From: Campylobacteraceae bacterium
Lineage (GTDB): Bacteria > Campylobacterota > Campylobacteria > Campylobacterales > Campylobacteraceae
Direction: 5' to 3'
Length of the DNA stretch: 64,000 nucleotides
Assembly (NCBI GenBank): GCA_031263195.1
Contig: JAISGD010000010.1
Location: forward strand, 96,075 to 160,074
The notes beneath the pieces are model-generated. The model was not told where the DNA came from and made no database searches. It saw nothing but the letters and a program-made list of their open reading frames with translations. Shown one piece after another: positions 18,455-25,901 of the stretch. The position numbers and the translations under genes are program-made. Within the stretch, counting starts at the first letter, position 1. Every line of letters starts with the position of its first letter.

Positions 18455-18955
18455 TTAATAATTTAGACAAAATTTATGTTTTCCTGTAAATGTTTCTACT
18501 TCCATTTTATAAACATTTACAGATTTCAATTGATCTTTGGGATATTGATATTTTATATCTTTTCCCGTTTGATGTTTCATTAATTGATCCAGTCCATAAC
18601 TTTTTTCCTCGTCTGTTTCAAGAAATATTATTTTCCCGAAACCTATAATGCTTTCAAACGCAAAACTATATTTCGACGGTTCATTTGCCTCAATCAAGGC
18701 ATGATTACAATCAATTTCAAAACAAACTCTATTATTTTTTTTCAGTATATCAATTTTCATTCCCTGATAAGCACTATGAAAGTATAAAGTCAAAATATCA
18801 TTTTTATAAACATACCCAAAATTTAAGGGAATAACATATGGTTGATTATCATCAGCCATTGCAAGTCTGCATACTTTACATTTATCAATAATATTAATTT
18901 TTTCATTAATATCTACAACTTCTTTATCTTTTCTTCTCATTTGCTCTGCTTTCAT
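18455..18955 (-). CDS. Pyridoxamine-oxidase-fold flavoprotein, NimA-like
   Basis: The split-barrel flavin-binding family is indicated by MRRKDKEVVD..INIIDKCKVCRLAMADDNQPYVIPLNFGY, FHSAYQGMKIDILKKNNRVCFEID and a C-terminal VNVYKMEVETFTGK. These match the Nim/5-nitroimidazole-reductase-like group rather than PdxH. The ORF track starts at 19024, but AGAGGA lies 5 nt before the ATG at 18955, and the residues before it do not belong to the family, so I use 18955 (166 residues). Function is probably a flavin- or haem-dependent detoxifying reductase; inference only. Confidence 0.8.
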   Translation of the reverse strand: MKAEQMRRKDKEVVDINEKINIIDKCKVCRLAMADDNQPYVIPLNFGYVYKNDILTLYFHSAYQGMKIDILKKNNRVCFEIDCNHALIEANEPSKYSFAFESIIGFGKIIFLETDEEKSYGLDQLMKHQTGKDIKYQYPKDQLKSVNVYKMEVETFTGKHKFCLNY

Positions 18956-19317
18956 TTTGTCCTCTGAAAATCGCTTAATGTCCTGCATCATCATTTCAAA
19001 TATCAAACTACAATAACAATCCATTGCGGATTGTAATTAAAAAACGTTCTTTTATTACACGCTCTTTATTAAAAATCATTATACTATTTAAATTTAGGTT
19101 TTTTTATTGCACAAATATGACATTTTACAAAGGATTTCATCAAAATATCTACATTATTCGTATTATTATGATATAAATTTTCAAAATTTTACCTGAAATA
19201 AAAACCAAGATTCAAACTTGTAGTAGATAGTATGTTTGCAAAATAAAACCATTTTTTGCAAAGTGTGATATTGTATTTTTTTTAATAAACCGGTATACTT
19301 ATTGTTATACTAAAATC
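18956..19317. other. AT-rich gap, no gene seen
   Basis: This stretch contains the upstream region of the NimA-like gene (minus strand) and the leader of the nucleotidyltransferase gene (plus strand). It is very AT-rich with homopolymers. I see no ORF with family character, no RNA fold and no repeat apart from a likely -10 (TATACT/TTATAC near 19293-19310). Confidence 0.5.
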
Positions 19318-19335
19318 TATATAGTGTACTATATA
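19318..19335 (+). promoter_or_regulatory. Palindromic operator candidate
   Basis: TATATAGT-GT-ACTATATA is a perfect inverted repeat of 8-bp arms with a 2-bp centre, placed between a likely -10 and the GAGGAG ribosome site of the downstream gene, whose N-terminus looks like a helix-turn-helix. Autorepression is an inference. Confidence 0.5.
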
Positions 19336-19355
19336 TGTATATGAGGAGTTTATAT

Positions 19356-20017
19356 ATGCGAATAAAAAGAAATGAAAAAATTAATAATATCCCTTTAGTG
19401 AAAATTAGAGATTATTTCAAAAAAATACGAGGTATTGGAATTTCAAAAATGCATATAAGAAATCATTTTAATCTTAATGCGGATGAGATTAATTCATTGA
19501 TAAAAGAATTACTTCAGAACGATTTTGTTGAAAAAAGCCATGATAATGAAAAAAATATCAATTGACTAGCAATGGACAGGCTCTTTGCGTTGCACGTTCA
19601 ACTCCTCCGCTTAATAAAGCAAAAGCAGATAAAATTTTTAATGAATTTATGGAACGTGTTGAAGAAATTAATAATAGCAACTATTATTTATATAAAGTTA
19701 AAAAGTTATTGCTATTTGGTAGTTATTTAAATTCTGATAAAGAGGATTTTGGAGATATTGATATCGCTCTTGATTTAAAAAGAAAGATAGATAACCTTGA
19801 TGACCATAAAAAAGCTAGAGAAGAACGTATTCAAGAAGTGAAACAGAAAGGCAAATATTTTTCAAACTATATGAAAGAAATACTTTATCCTGAAAGTGAA
19901 GTAATGTTTAAATTAAAAAATAAATGTCGATATATTAATTTACACTCGATTGAAGATGAAATATTAAAAACCGCAAAATTTAAACAGATTTATCCGGTCG
20001 GATTTGAGAAGTTATAG
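19356..20017 (+). pseudogene. HTH + MNT-type nucleotidyltransferase, split by -1 frameshift
   Basis: Two ORFs make one protein of about 220 residues. The first (ATG 19356, GAGGAG 7 nt upstream) encodes a winged-helix-like N-terminus and stops at TGA 19563. The second, in the -1 frame, carries the nucleotidyltransferase core LLLFGSYLNSDKEDFGDIDIALDL (GS and DxD motifs). Shifting -1 at the seven-A run GAAAAAAATATC (about 19549-19558) joins them as NEKKYQLTSNGQALC, the hinge expected in related WH-MNT proteins. Either one A was lost (pseudogene) or the A-AAA-AAT heptamer, correctly phased for the zero frame, is a recoding site. MNT proteins act in toxin-antitoxin-type or regulatory AMPylation systems; no partner HEPN gene is next to it. 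Confidence 0.7.
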
Positions 20018-20043
20018 CTTCGGTGCAGTCTTGGCTGTATTGT

Positions 20044-20159
20044 GTCTAACGTCCCAATTGTTTACAACCGATGATTTTTGCAAAGCAAAGACCATTATCA
20101 ATAAAAATGTAGTGGGATTTGCTGTTGGAATTGAGCGTAGCGAAACGACCTAGTTAAGC
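20044..20159 (+). repeat. attC-like element S1
   Basis: A GC-richer 116-bp block starting GTCTAAC (fits RYYYAAC) and ending GTTAAGC (fits GTTRRRY), placed 26 bp after the stop of the plus-strand nucleotidyltransferase. Its first 100 bp align with element S2 at 22261: shared TGTATTGT..xTAACGT, TTTTGC..AG.AAA.AC, AAATGT.G, TTTGC.GT.GGAAT. The arms pair only weakly, so attC identity is a hypothesis while the homology to S2 is visible. The remaining part of the 20018-20326 gap shows nothing further. Confidence 0.5.
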
Positions 20160-20326
20160 TGGAACTTGAATAACCATAAAACATACAAACTATAATCCTT
20201 CTGCCATATAGAGTGCCCATCACTTTGTCCATATTTATTGTTTTTTCATTCTTGCTGATTATGTATCCTAATTGTTTTATTTTTTCTATTGTTGCTTATT
20301 GTGGCGATACTATATTTTCTTTATTG

Positions 20327-21193
20327 TTATTTATTACGCACAAAATCATCGGCATCAGTAGAATAAGCCAACTCTTTTTGCGCTTCTAATTCCGCCAGTC
20401 TTGACGTTAGGGCTGCTTTTATATCCTCATAAGCGTCGCTGCCTAATACTAAACGCAATGGACCGTTTCTATCGTCTGCACGCTGAATAATAGCTTTTGC
20501 CATTTTTTGCGGATCGCCTGGGATAGAATCCTGACCCATAATTTCTTTTGCATGTATGTTTTGATAAAATCTTTTGAAATTTCTTGCGGGTTGATCGTCG
20601 TATGCCTCTAATTCTTGCCCAAATACGCCGCTATTAGCAAAAAATCCCGTACGAATTCCGCCCGGTTCTACCAATGTGAGCTTTATATTAAACGGAGCTG
20701 CTTCTTTCGATAGTGTTTCAAACACTCCCTCAACTGCCCATTTAGAAGCGCTGTATAGTCCTTGACCGGGATTGGAGAGATGTCCTACTTCGCTGGAAAT
20801 TTGAACAATATGCCCTTTGCCTTTTGATCTAAAATATGGTATAAAAGCGCGCGCGACTCGCAATGAGCCAAAAAAATTCGTTTGAAACAGATGTTCAATT
20901 TGCTCATCACTCGCTTCTTCCACAGCACCAAATAGTCCATATCCCGCATTATTTACCAATACGTCAATGGTACCGAACTTTTCTATCGCTTGGCTTACTG
21001 TTTGCTTGATGGCATAAGAATCTGTTAAATCAAGATTTGTTCGCCATAGATTTGAGCCATACCTTTTTTGCAATTCATTAAGCGCTTGTGGTTTTCGCAC
21101 AGTGGCGGCAACACGATCGCCTCTCTCAAGCAACATTTTAAGCATTGGATACGCCAATCCGCCGTTTGCGCCCGTAATAAACCACGTTTTCAT
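20327..21193 (-). CDS. SDR-family oxidoreductase
   Basis: 288-residue short-chain dehydrogenase: nucleotide loop ITGANGGLAYPM (the third glycine replaced, an atypical TGxxGGLA), VRKPQ after strand 2, NNAGYGLFGAVEE, catalytic ISSEVGH..YSASKWAVEG. It belongs to the large group of NADP-dependent SDRs often annotated as DltE-like or short-chain aldehyde reductases. Strong ribosome site GGAGGA. Codon use looks less AT-biased than the chromosome core genes, consistent with recent acquisition. The substrate is unknown. Confidence 0.85.
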   Translation of the reverse strand: MKTWFITGANGGLAYPMLKMLLERGDRVAATVRKPQALNELQKRYGSNLWRTNLDLTDSYAIKQTVSQAIEKFGTIDVLVNNAGYGLFGAVEEASDEQIEHLFQTNFFGSLRVARAFIPYFRSKGKGHIVQISSEVGHLSNPGQGLYSASKWAVEGVFETLSKEAAPFNIKLTLVEPGGIRTGFFANSGVFGQELEAYDDQPARNFKRFYQNIHAKEIMGQDSIPGDPQKMAKAIIQRADDRNGPLRLVLGSDAYEDIKAALTSRLAELEAQKELAYSTDADDFVRNK

Positions 21194-21238
21194 AAGAAAT
21201 CCTCCGTATTTATATTTTTTGGTAAAAAAAATTACCTA

Positions 21239-21269
21239 ATTTAGAGTGTATTATATATAATCTCTAAAT
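21239..21269 (-). promoter_or_regulatory. Promoter with overlapping inverted repeat for the SDR gene
   Basis: ATTTAGAG and CTCTAAAT (8-bp arms) enclose the self-complementary ATTATATATAAT, which supplies a TATAAT -10 on the minus strand. A second small inverted repeat, GGTAA/TTACC, lies at 21221-21236 in the leader. This is a typical place for repressor binding; no regulator gene is adjacent. Confidence 0.5.
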
Positions 21270-21284
21270 CATCTATCTTATTTT

Positions 21285-22037
21285 TTAATCCCACAGGTTC
21301 AAAAAATACTTACCAAACAGCTCAAAACCTTTTTGCGCCCTTCCTGCGATTATCTCAGTATCATATTTTACATCATGATAATAGACATAACGGCGTAGAA
21401 ATAGATATTTTTCCGATCCTTTTTTGTCAAGCTCCGAATCGTCTGAAATACATTCTGCAAAACCTGATTCTAAGTTGTTATACACATAGTTAATGCGTTT
21501 GTTTTCAAGGTTCTTTTCATATGGATTTTTTATACCCCATTTTTTGCAAAATTTATCACGCTGTTTTTCATCGTTATAGTTTTCATAATATATTTTCCAT
21601 TCAAAAGCAAAAATCATCTCTTGCAGTATTTCATCCCATGCGTCTGCACCGCCACCCAAATGCTTTTCTGATTTTATTGCTTTGTCATATTGTTCTTTAC
21701 TTGTCCATTCATTCTCATTATATTCAGAAAAAATACCTGGATACCCATATCTTTTTTCCTCTACAAAAATGTTAAGACGGGGATAAATCCATTTCGCCAT
21801 AGTTAAGTCTAGATTCCACAATTCCATGTCTGATAGATGGTTTGGACGGAAAATCCGCTGCATCATATATTTTATTGAATAATATATATCTTTTACGCGC
21901 CAAAGAATAAAATACAATAACCCATACAACCATTTTTTATCACTTAATTCACCATCGTTGATTAAAAAAGAGGATGTTTCTTCCTCTAAAGTATTTTCCA
22001 ATGCTTTTTCTTGCTTTTTTGTTAGACGCTTTTTCAT
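21285..22037 (-). CDS. Phage-like conserved protein of unknown function
   Basis: 250 residues with no enzyme motif. The order of features resembles a family found in phages and scattered bacteria: LWNLDLTMAKWIYPRLNIF, GYPGIF, WDEILQEMIFAFEW and, at the end, GFELFGKYFLNLWD. The N-terminal third (to about residue 60) is basic and has a short hydrophobic patch (YGLLYFILW). AAAGGA precedes the ATG. It sits between the two attC-like elements with the SDR gene, in the same direction. I cannot give a function. Confidence 0.65.
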   Translation of the reverse strand: MKKRLTKKQEKALENTLEEETSSFLINDGELSDKKWLYGLLYFILWRVKDIYYSIKYMMQRIFRPNHLSDMELWNLDLTMAKWIYPRLNIFVEEKRYGYPGIFSEYNENEWTSKEQYDKAIKSEKHLGGGADAWDEILQEMIFAFEWKIYYENYNDEKQRDKFCKKWGIKNPYEKNLENKRINYVYNNLESGFAECISDDSELDKKGSEKYLFLRRYVYYHDVKYDTEIIAGRAQKGFELFGKYFLNLWD

Positions 22038-22196
22038 GTTGTTACCATCCTTTGAGTTGGTTTGTCGTATTTATTATTTTGCTTGCGTATCTTCAAAATA
22101 TGCTATACACAGTTTTGTTATATATAGTACGTTCTACTTAACTCTAGTAATTTTCTACCACTATTACTGCCAAGTCGCTTTATTTAAAATCGTCTA

Positions 22197-22219
22197 TTTT
22201 GTCGTTAATTATATCAAAT
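22197..22219 (-). repeat. 23-bp direct repeat, copy 1 (promoter-like)
   Basis: TTTTGTCGTTAATTATATCAAAT is identical to 25573-25595. Read on the minus strand it is ATTTGATATAATTAACGACAAAA, containing a TATAAT -10 preceded by T-rich sequence, upstream of the phage-like gene. TTTTAAAT follows a few bases later in both copies. Confidence 0.85.
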
Positions 22220-22260
22220 ATATTTTAAATAGTAACGTTGGAACGTCTGAATGAGTGTAT

Positions 22261-22415
22261 TGTACATAACGTTTTGGCAGCCCGGATAAGTGTTTTGCGT
22301 AGTAAAAACAAGAACGCCGTAAAATGTGGCTGAGGTTTGCCGTGGGAATGAAGCTATGTGAACAGAACCCCGAGCCGCCTACTGGCGGCGAAGCGTAAAC
22401 AGTCCTGTTATACGA
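22261..22415 (+). repeat. attC-like element S2
   Basis: A conspicuously GC-richer block homologous to S1 and in the same orientation. It starts TGTACATAACG and ends CCTGTTATACGACG, whose outer parts ACATAAC/GTTATAC are close to inverted copies. It contains a perfect hairpin GCCGCC-TACT-GGCGGC (22374-22389) absent from S1. It lies between the 5' side of the phage-like gene and the 3' end of the AlkC-like gene, overlapping the latter's stop by a few bases. At about 150 bp it is at the upper end for attC sites. Confidence 0.5.
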
Positions 22416-23163
22416 CGTTTGTCCTGTTTTTATTTTTTCTTGTACTTCTTAATCCGTGATTTATTATCCATATCGTTTCTTTTGTCGAATTGTCGTTATT
22501 CCATTCTTTTATTATCTCATTTGCCTTTTCGGGATATTCTTTATACAAATCGTTTAAATTATTTCCCACACTTTTTTGCACAAATTTTGATTTATCATTC
22601 TTTAAATTTGTCAATATTATTTTGTAATTTTCAAATTCGGCTATTGCCGTATATAATTTTTTAGACCAGGGTAAAGCTATTCTTACACCTTCGCTCGCCA
22701 GCCGTCTTACATGTACATTTTCGTCCTTGCTCCATTTTATTAGTGTTTTTATTGTCTCTTTCGTTTTATGTTCCAGCAACGGTCTTATGGCATATTCTCC
22801 TGTAAATCTTTTTGTCAGCTCTTTTATGAATTTTAATGAAACCTTTATATTTTTTATTCCGTGTTTTTCAACATACCTTCCAATAGGCCATAGCCACCAT
22901 CTTTCAGAAAACATTCCTGTTTCTTGTTTTAATTCTGGTCCCAATATATTGTCAAAGATTTTTATATTTTGCTCATAACTACTTGGCAAGTATAATTCAA
23001 AAATGTCGACAAAAATATCCATTCGTCCAGAAAATTCTTTGTCTGATACATTTTTTTCCACATGATTTATAAATTGCTTTCCGTTAAAATCCGGGAATAT
23101 TGTTTTTATTTTATCCGCCAATAATTTCACGCAATCACCGTTATAATAATCTTTAAATTTCAT
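22408..23163 (-). CDS. AlkC-type DNA alkylation repair protein (HEAT-like)
   Basis: 251 residues in the AlkC/COG4335 group of DNA glycosylases built from HEAT-like repeats. Marks: WPIGRYVEKHG, ELTKRFTGEYAIRPLL, WSKDENVHVRRLASEGVRIALPW and a C-terminal SVGNNLNDLYKEYP. AlkC-type proteins remove alkylated bases (3-methyladenine and related). The start overlaps the stop of the upstream GNAT gene (ATGA), making a two-gene operon. Together with the AlkD-like gene at 24484 it is the second alkylation-repair protein within 3 kb. Confidence 0.85.
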   Translation of the reverse strand: MKFKDYYNGDCVKLLADKIKTIFPDFNGKQFINHVEKNVSDKEFSGRMDIFVDIFELYLPSSYEQNIKIFDNILGPELKQETGMFSERWWLWPIGRYVEKHGIKNIKVSLKFIKELTKRFTGEYAIRPLLEHKTKETIKTLIKWSKDENVHVRRLASEGVRIALPWSKKLYTAIAEFENYKIILTNLKNDKSKFVQKSVGNNLNDLYKEYPEKANEIIKEWNNDNSTKETIWIINHGLRSTRKNKNRTNVV

Positions 23164-23714
23164 GATTTTAACTTTATCTCATTATTTATATTTTGAGGCA
23201 TAATCTCCATTTTCTGTTTGAGATAAAACTTCCTATAACAGCTTGTAGAAATTTCATGAGGATAAGACATTAGCCATAATTTCAAAAACTTTTCACCTTC
23301 GTGGTAAGCCGGCTGATAATGTTTGATGGTATTGTCCTTAAATCCAAGCTTTCGATAAAACTGTTGTCTTTTTTGAGAAGTTTCATCTATTGCAGGCTCT
23401 ATTTCCAATAAAACAGGCAAGGCGTTTTGATTGATCCATTCGGATAAAAACAAGCTCCCATATCCTTGTGAACGGCAAGATTGATGAATAGCATAATGCT
23501 CAACAAAACGCAATTCTTCACAATTCCACCAACCTATAAATCCCAATACCGTTTCGTTTTTTATCCATACGTCTAAAAAATAAGTTTCGTTGGTAAATAT
23601 ACGAATCTGCTCTTCCAATGACCGCCGTTCACAAAACGGAAAGGCAGACTTGTATATCTCCCAAAAAGCTTGGAAAAACAGATCTTTTTCATTTTTTATT
23701 CGGATAGTTCGCAT
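23160..23714 (-). CDS. GNAT-family N-acetyltransferase
   Basis: 184 residues with a GNAT core: VWIKNETVLGFIGWW, LRFVEHYAIHQSCRSQGYGSLFLSEW (acetyl-CoA loop CRSQGYGS in place of R/QxxGxG/A) and FYRKLGFKDN. The acceptor is unknown; small molecule or protein are both possible. It precedes and overlaps the AlkC-like gene, so the two are cotranslated. The C-terminal 45 residues extend beyond the domain and are unremarkable. Confidence 0.85.
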   Translation of the reverse strand: MRTIRIKNEKDLFFQAFWEIYKSAFPFCERRSLEEQIRIFTNETYFLDVWIKNETVLGFIGWWNCEELRFVEHYAIHQSCRSQGYGSLFLSEWINQNALPVLLEIEPAIDETSQKRQQFYRKLGFKDNTIKHYQPAYHEGEKFLKLWLMSYPHEISTSCYRKFYLKQKMEIMPQNINNEIKLKS

Positions 23715-23733
23715 ATTGTTCTCGCCGCTATAG

Positions 23734-24366
23734 CTATTTCTTGCTTTTATTGGTAACTATTTCAATCTCATTACCGTCAACGATGATGGCTTGATTGTTG
23801 CTAATAGGGCGTAAATCCAATTTGTCAGAATATAAATTTATTATTTTTTCCGCCGCCTTTTTAAATGGAAAATTTTTATAATGAGGCACTATGTAAAAGT
23901 CAACGATACAAAGTGCTGAAAAATCATTATTTAATTTTGGCGCGGCGGTATCAACATCCATGTATTTTACATATTCTATATCTTTTGAGACAATCATTGA
24001 CCCGGCTGACGCTCCAATATATAGCTTTCCTTTTTCTACATGTTCTTTAATCAGTTTATCAGCACCCGTGCGTTTCATTTCCTGCAACAAAAAGAATGTG
24101 TTGCCTCCTTCCACAAAAATATAATCTGCTTCGGATATCTTACTTTTTATTTCATCCTGCGAAGCTTTTGAAATCTCAAGTTCGTCGATAATTAACCCAA
24201 GTTTTTCCAGTGTTTTTTTGTCAGCTTCGACATAAAATGTTACTTTCTCAACAATACTTGCCGTCGGTATAAAAACCACTTTTTTGCCTGAGCAACTGTT
24301 TTGGGTAAATTCCGGAAATAATTTAGCCACACCCGTAAAATACGATGTCAAGAATAGTTTTCTCAT
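23734..24366 (-). CDS. Peptidase E-like serine peptidase (S51)
   Basis: 210 residues: VVFIPTAS near the start, DYIFVEGGNTFFLLQEM (oxyanion-strand motif), and the nucleophile elbow IGASAGSMI with the catalytic Ser near residue 119; DFYIVPHYKN supplies the His region. Peptidase E-type enzymes hydrolyse dipeptides with N-terminal Asp; some members in accessory regions have unknown substrates. It lies 20 bp upstream of the GNAT gene in the same direction. Confidence 0.86.
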   Translation of the reverse strand: MRKLFLTSYFTGVAKLFPEFTQNSCSGKKVVFIPTASIVEKVTFYVEADKKTLEKLGLIIDELEISKASQDEIKSKISEADYIFVEGGNTFFLLQEMKRTGADKLIKEHVEKGKLYIGASAGSMIVSKDIEYVKYMDVDTAAPKLNNDFSALCIVDFYIVPHYKNFPFKKAAEKIINLYSDKLDLRPISNNQAIIVDGNEIEIVTNKSKK

Positions 24367-24483
24367 TTGATTTTTCCTTTACATAATCATTTTATTTGAG
24401 TAATTTATTTTATCAACTGTTTTTTAATATATTTCAACAATTTTAGCTTACATGTACATAGTATTTTAATTACATGTAGCGTT

Positions 24484-25119
24484 TTAGCGGCGTGAATTAT
24501 TATTTATAAATTTACTTGCCAATTTATATATTTTTTCTATCTCTTTTGTATCCAGTTTCCAACCGTTCAATTCTTCTTTTATCAAGTCAGGATAAGTTTT
24601 ACTTATATCTTTTAATGCGTTTCCAACCGATTTTCGCACGTATTCGCTTTCATCGGTTTTATATTCTGATAATATTTTTATCGCTATGTTTGGATTATCC
24701 TTAAAATAAGGTCTTTTTGTCCAGTTCCTTAATCCTTCGGTAACAGCACGTCTGACATTTTTGCGCTTATCTTTTAGCCATTCGTTTATTGTTTCCAGTG
24801 ATTTTTCATAACCGTTCTTTTTACAGCAATTGTCAAATGCCATCGCCATAAATTCTTGAACTTGCCATGAGGGATTTTTGCTTACGGTATTTTTCAGAAA
24901 GTCCAACGCCTCTTGATTTCCAATTAATCCGACGATATAAACTCCCAGCATTTGTATATAATACAATTCGTTCTCATAGCACTCCATCGCGATTTCCCAG
25001 CTTTTTTCCATGGAGCTATTTTTATAAATATTTTCAGCTTCTTTTAATATTAAACTATATCGTTCTTTTCCGCTCTCTTTATTGAAAAAAAGTTCAATAT
25101 AATGTTTTACATCTATCAC
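24484..25119 (-). CDS. AlkD-type DNA alkylation repair protein (HEAT repeats)
   Basis: 211 residues of helical HEAT repeats: YIVGLIGNQEALDFLK, WQVQEFMAMAFDN, WLKDKRKNVRRAVTEGLRNW and VRKSVGNALKDISKTYP. This matches AlkD-like proteins of the DNA alkylation repair family, glycosylases for N3- and N7-alkylated purines. The repair activity is inferred from the family. It is only distantly similar to the AlkC-like product, so they are not recent duplicates. It abuts the stress flavoprotein gene (5 bp). Confidence 0.8.
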   Translation of the reverse strand: MIDVKHYIELFFNKESGKERYSLILKEAENIYKNSSMEKSWEIAMECYENELYYIQMLGVYIVGLIGNQEALDFLKNTVSKNPSWQVQEFMAMAFDNCCKKNGYEKSLETINEWLKDKRKNVRRAVTEGLRNWTKRPYFKDNPNIAIKILSEYKTDESEYVRKSVGNALKDISKTYPDLIKEELNGWKLDTKEIEKIYKLASKFINNNSRR

Positions 25120-25124
25120 AATAT

Positions 25125-25556
25125 TTAATTTACATTATCTATTGTGAAATCTTCCGAATGAAAATCACTGTAATATCTGCCAGCTTCAGCGGTAAATTTT
25201 AGTATTATAAAATCTCCGCCATCCATTCCGCCCGTATAATACATTGAAAATTCATCTTTCCATAACTCTTTTTTGATTTCCTCACTCTCCAATACTTCCA
25301 TTGTTCCTATCAGCATTACTGCGCGAAAAAACCGTTTGTCATAAAAATATACGCAAGCTTTCGGATTTTTCCTGTAGTGCTTTATCTTCATTGACGGGCT
25401 GTTCGTGTGCCAATAAAATGTTTTTATGCCCTCTCTTTTAACGGGTGCTAACATCGCTTTTGTATTGGGATATCCGTTTTCGTCAATGGAACTTATAAAG
25501 CTTACGCTTTGCTTGTCGATTAGATTGCCAATCGTCTGTTCGGGTTTTCGCATCAT
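25125..25556 (-). CDS. Pyridoxamine-oxidase-fold protein, general stress 26-like
   Basis: 143 residues of split-barrel fold: VSFISSIDENGYPNTKAMLAP, TFYWHTNSPSMKIKHYRKNPKACVYFYD and a C-terminal ILKFTAEAGRYYSDFHSEDF. It matches small flavin-binding proteins often linked to general stress or nitroreductase-type activity. Its promoter is the second copy of the 23-bp repeat (25573). It is a different subgroup from the Nim-like protein at 18455. Confidence 0.85.
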   Translation of the reverse strand: MMRKPEQTIGNLIDKQSVSFISSIDENGYPNTKAMLAPVKREGIKTFYWHTNSPSMKIKHYRKNPKACVYFYDKRFFRAVMLIGTMEVLESEEIKKELWKDEFSMYYTGGMDGGDFIILKFTAEAGRYYSDFHSEDFTIDNVN

Positions 25557-25572
25557 TTTAAATCCTTCGTTT

Positions 25573-25595
25573 TTTTGTCGTTAATTATATCAAAT
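25573..25595 (-). repeat. 23-bp direct repeat, copy 2 (promoter-like)
   Basis: Identical to 22197-22219 and in the same orientation, 17 bp upstream of the stress flavoprotein start, with TATAAT on the minus strand. The two copies bracket 3.4 kb carrying the repair, GNAT and peptidase genes. Confidence 0.85.
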
Positions 25596-25701
25596 GGGTT
25601 TTAAATTGACGCGAACAGCTATATAGCGCAACGGCTCTTTTTGCTTTTGTAAATTTTATTTTAAAGGTATGGAGAGAATACATGTTGGAGTTAGATATGT
25701 A

Positions 25702-25899
25702 TTATCCGCCGCCGACAAAGCGCAAAAGCTCAACGTCGTCGTTATCGTTTAGCTCATGCGTTTCCCAATTTTCTTGCTTTATGACGTTCATATTTACTGC
25801 TGCTGCCATAACTTGTTTTTCTATTTGAAGTTCTTTTATCAACTCTTTGATTGTTTTCGCATCCGTTTTTAACTCTTGTCCGTTTACATGTAAAGTCAT
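25702..25899 (-). CDS. thiS: ThiS-like sulfur carrier protein
   Basis: 65 residues with a ubiquitin-like fold pattern: LHVNGQELKTDAKTIKELIKEL, AAAVNMNVIKQENWETHELNDNDDVELL and the C-terminal FVGGG needed for thiocarboxylate formation. ThiS passes sulfur to the thiazole of thiamine. Here it is the last gene of a TRIC-argD-MidA-thiS operon without thiG, thiF or thiH in view, so another sulfur-transfer role is possible. It begins 2 bp after the MidA-like stop. Confidence 0.85.
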   Translation of the reverse strand: MTLHVNGQELKTDAKTIKELIKELQIEKQVMAAAVNMNVIKQENWETHELNDNDDVELLRFVGGG

Positions 25900-25901
25900 T
25901 T

